NCBI GenBank assembly: GCA_030248225.1
Contig: JASANE010018504.1
Span: 1 to 64,000 of the forward strand
DNA: 64,000 nucleotides
Direction: 5' to 3'
From: Trileptium ribeirensis
Lineage: Eukaryota > Nematoda > Enoplea > Enoplida > Thoracostomopsidae
In this document: piece by piece, positions 62,363 to 64,000 of the stretch
Layout of the letters: each line of letters begins with the position of its first letter
Numbering within the stretch: position 1 is the first letter of the stretch
Notes under the pieces: model-generated
What the model saw: the letters and a program-made list of their open reading frames with translations, nothing else
Told to the model about the DNA's origin: nothing
The model's database searches: none
Made by a program: the position numbers and the translations under genes

Positions 62363-63560
62363 CTTAAACAAAGACAATGACCCGATGTGAGATATCGATA
62401 AATATAAAGAGAGAGCAAACTAGATGTTTATTACCGTCCGAAAACCATCTACCTATACTGAAACGCCAGCAAGCAATTAAATTCAAACTACAAATGCAAT
62501 AATTAAATACATCACACACTGCTGTACCTAATGCAGTGAGGATGGCGTTTCCACAATCCTTGTCAATGTATAACTGCTATGACTTTGGCACATTAGAAAT
62601 TTTAATAAAATAAGTTACCTACTAAGGTTATTAATCTACAGCATGAAGTGCTCGGAGAATTACGTGTTTATTGTAAATCACTAATCGATTTTACAGCTTT
62701 ATCAGATTCACACATCATAACCATGTTCAGAGCAGAATTATTTCACTCGTTGGCTTTTAATAACAATTAAACCGAAATTCACCTCAATTTTAGGAATATA
62801 GTTCCATTAAGAAGCTGGTTACGGACCAGAGATAGCGATACTACAATTATAAAATTCGAGAAACCTGTCCAAAATTTTTGACCGTCTAACATTGATTACA
62901 AATGCTGAATAATTAGTTTCCAACCAAACAAATAATAGTTACTGATACCTGCAGTCGTCTAATGAAGCCACGGATTTCACGAAGCAAATTTTCCGTAAAT
63001 TAAATTTCACAATAACGTATTTAACGGGTTTAAGTGAAAAACAATATGCGCAAAACCGCCTAAAAACTGAAACACAAACAAATACCACGACCTATATTAA
63101 ATCATGCACCAATATTAAGAATGGATCTGTAAAATAGGCTCCTAATTTGGGAACAGCCAATTTATGAAGATTTTACGAAAATTACGTTCTAGATTTAAAC
63201 AATATTCCTGACTACATGGTCGAAACGTATAAAAATTAATAGCAGTTAATATTAACCGGTAGGTGTACCCTCGAGTTTTGCTGCTAACAAAGCTATTTGA
63301 GGAAACTGCGATCTTTTACGCGCTGCGTTTCAATAAACCTATGTGACACACACTGCTTTCCTGAAATTGCAAAGGTTTTGAGGGCTTTAGATACGAAATT
63401 CGGGGTGTTAAATTGCTGTGTTTTCAATCTTTACCTGTTGATACGACTTGTGGTTGTTAGTTAAGTTCAGTACGCTTGAATTTATTAACTTTAGGATAAG
63501 TACAGCGTTCCAAAACTCTTGACGAATGGGGCAACGTGGCTACAACGAATCGCAATGTAA
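62363..63560. other. Probable Klc intron, nothing recognised
   Basis: AT-rich DNA upstream of the first recognised Klc exon. No heptad-rich coding segment matching the N-terminus was found on the minus strand. Confidence 0.4.
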
Positions 63561-63563
63561 TGC

Positions 63564-63637
63564 AGGGCACCCTGGTCTAGTGGTCTAGAGCGCAGTGGTA
63601 GGAACCAATACAGATATTTGGAGGTAAAGCCCCTGGG
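63564..63637 (+). tRNA. Degenerate tRNA-like sequence or SINE head
   Basis: GGGCACCCTGGTCTAGTGG resembles the 5' arm and A-box of a tRNA. GGAGGTAAAGCCCCTGG about 50 bases on resembles a damaged B-box region (expected GGTTCGAATCC). The acceptor stem does not pair, so this is not a working tRNA. A tRNA-derived SINE or pseudogene is likely. Confidence 0.35.
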
Positions 63638-64000
63638 TATATGTCTTTTTCCCTTTTAGTAGTCTGTGTTTCAGTAGACGTAAAAATTAACATACTAAAA
63701 CAGCAATAATCTAAAAATTTTATGAATCTTGAACCAGGAAATAATTTGCACAAAATCATGGTATCCGAATTTTGCCAGGTAAGCACGAAATAGGAGTGTC
63801 GCCAGATTTACCGCGAGATATATCGCTTAAATTTGTCAAACTTCAGTTCAGTTTATTCAATGCCAAATCGATGTTACATCAAATACCAATAGTTACTAGA
63901 TCGCCTCACAATCTTGTCAAATAATAGCATTTAAACAGATGTTAGTGGTTTACCGACGGACGCAAAAATGAAGCATAGAAAAGTACAAATTTTGGCAACA

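Noticed and set aside
63564..63637. Functional tRNA gene
   Set aside because: Acceptor stem does not pair and the B-box is damaged; better explained as a tRNA-derived remnant.

Overview
The window is eukaryotic nuclear DNA from a metazoan, most likely an invertebrate. The right quarter holds nine spliced minus-strand exons of a kinesin light chain gene with consensus GT-AG borders and long introns. The rest is AT-rich intergenic or intronic DNA with many small repeats and GC-richer mobile-element blocks. The species cannot be named from the sequence.

Left part (1-28733): this is a very large, decayed retroelement. Two direct repeats of about 3.26 kb (500-3777 and 25471-28733, roughly 95% or more identical by eye) flank the interior. 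Inside each lies a segment with TG...CA ends and matching 9-bp inverted termini, a TATA box and AATAAA, which looks like an LTR (2091-3776 and 27049-28732). A tRNA-Pro-like primer binding site sits five bases after the left LTR. Between about 5288 and 20210 an almost continuous coding region, broken by stops and frameshifts, reads in this order: Gag with one zinc knuckle, an acidic linker, an unrecognised domain, a class-I-like Env (signal peptide, furin-type site, fusion-peptide-like segment, membrane anchor), aspartic protease, Ty3/gypsy-type reverse transcriptase, RNase H, integrase with GPY/F module, a long Pro-rich and coiled-coil tail, and a NADAR domain at the C-terminus. Two things stand out. 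Env lies between gag and pol, with its cytoplasmic tail in the same open frame as the protease. The polyprotein also ends in a NADAR (ADP-ribose/NAD-related) domain.

The far left edge (1-500) is a frameshifted piece of a Polinton/Maverick-type protein-primed DNA polymerase B on the minus strand. Its homology appears to run into the start of the 3.26-kb repeat. At 20.2-25.4 kb the interior becomes AT-rich and carries two small unrecognised ORFs, which may belong to an inserted second element.

Middle part (28734-47700): no convincing gene was found. It holds a 2.1-kb minisatellite of 74/75-bp units (29909-31987), a foldback element (34545-35812), short tandem arrays with periods of about 163-176 bp, and palindromic MITE-like elements. 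One short coding-looking segment lies at 41014-41172 on the minus strand.

Right part (47742-62362, minus): kinesin light chain, covering the end of the N-terminal region, the whole TPR block and the C-terminus. The upstream exons are not recognised and probably lie beyond the window. Its introns carry the same kinds of tandem arrays and MITEs. A degenerate tRNA-like sequence lies at 63564-63637.
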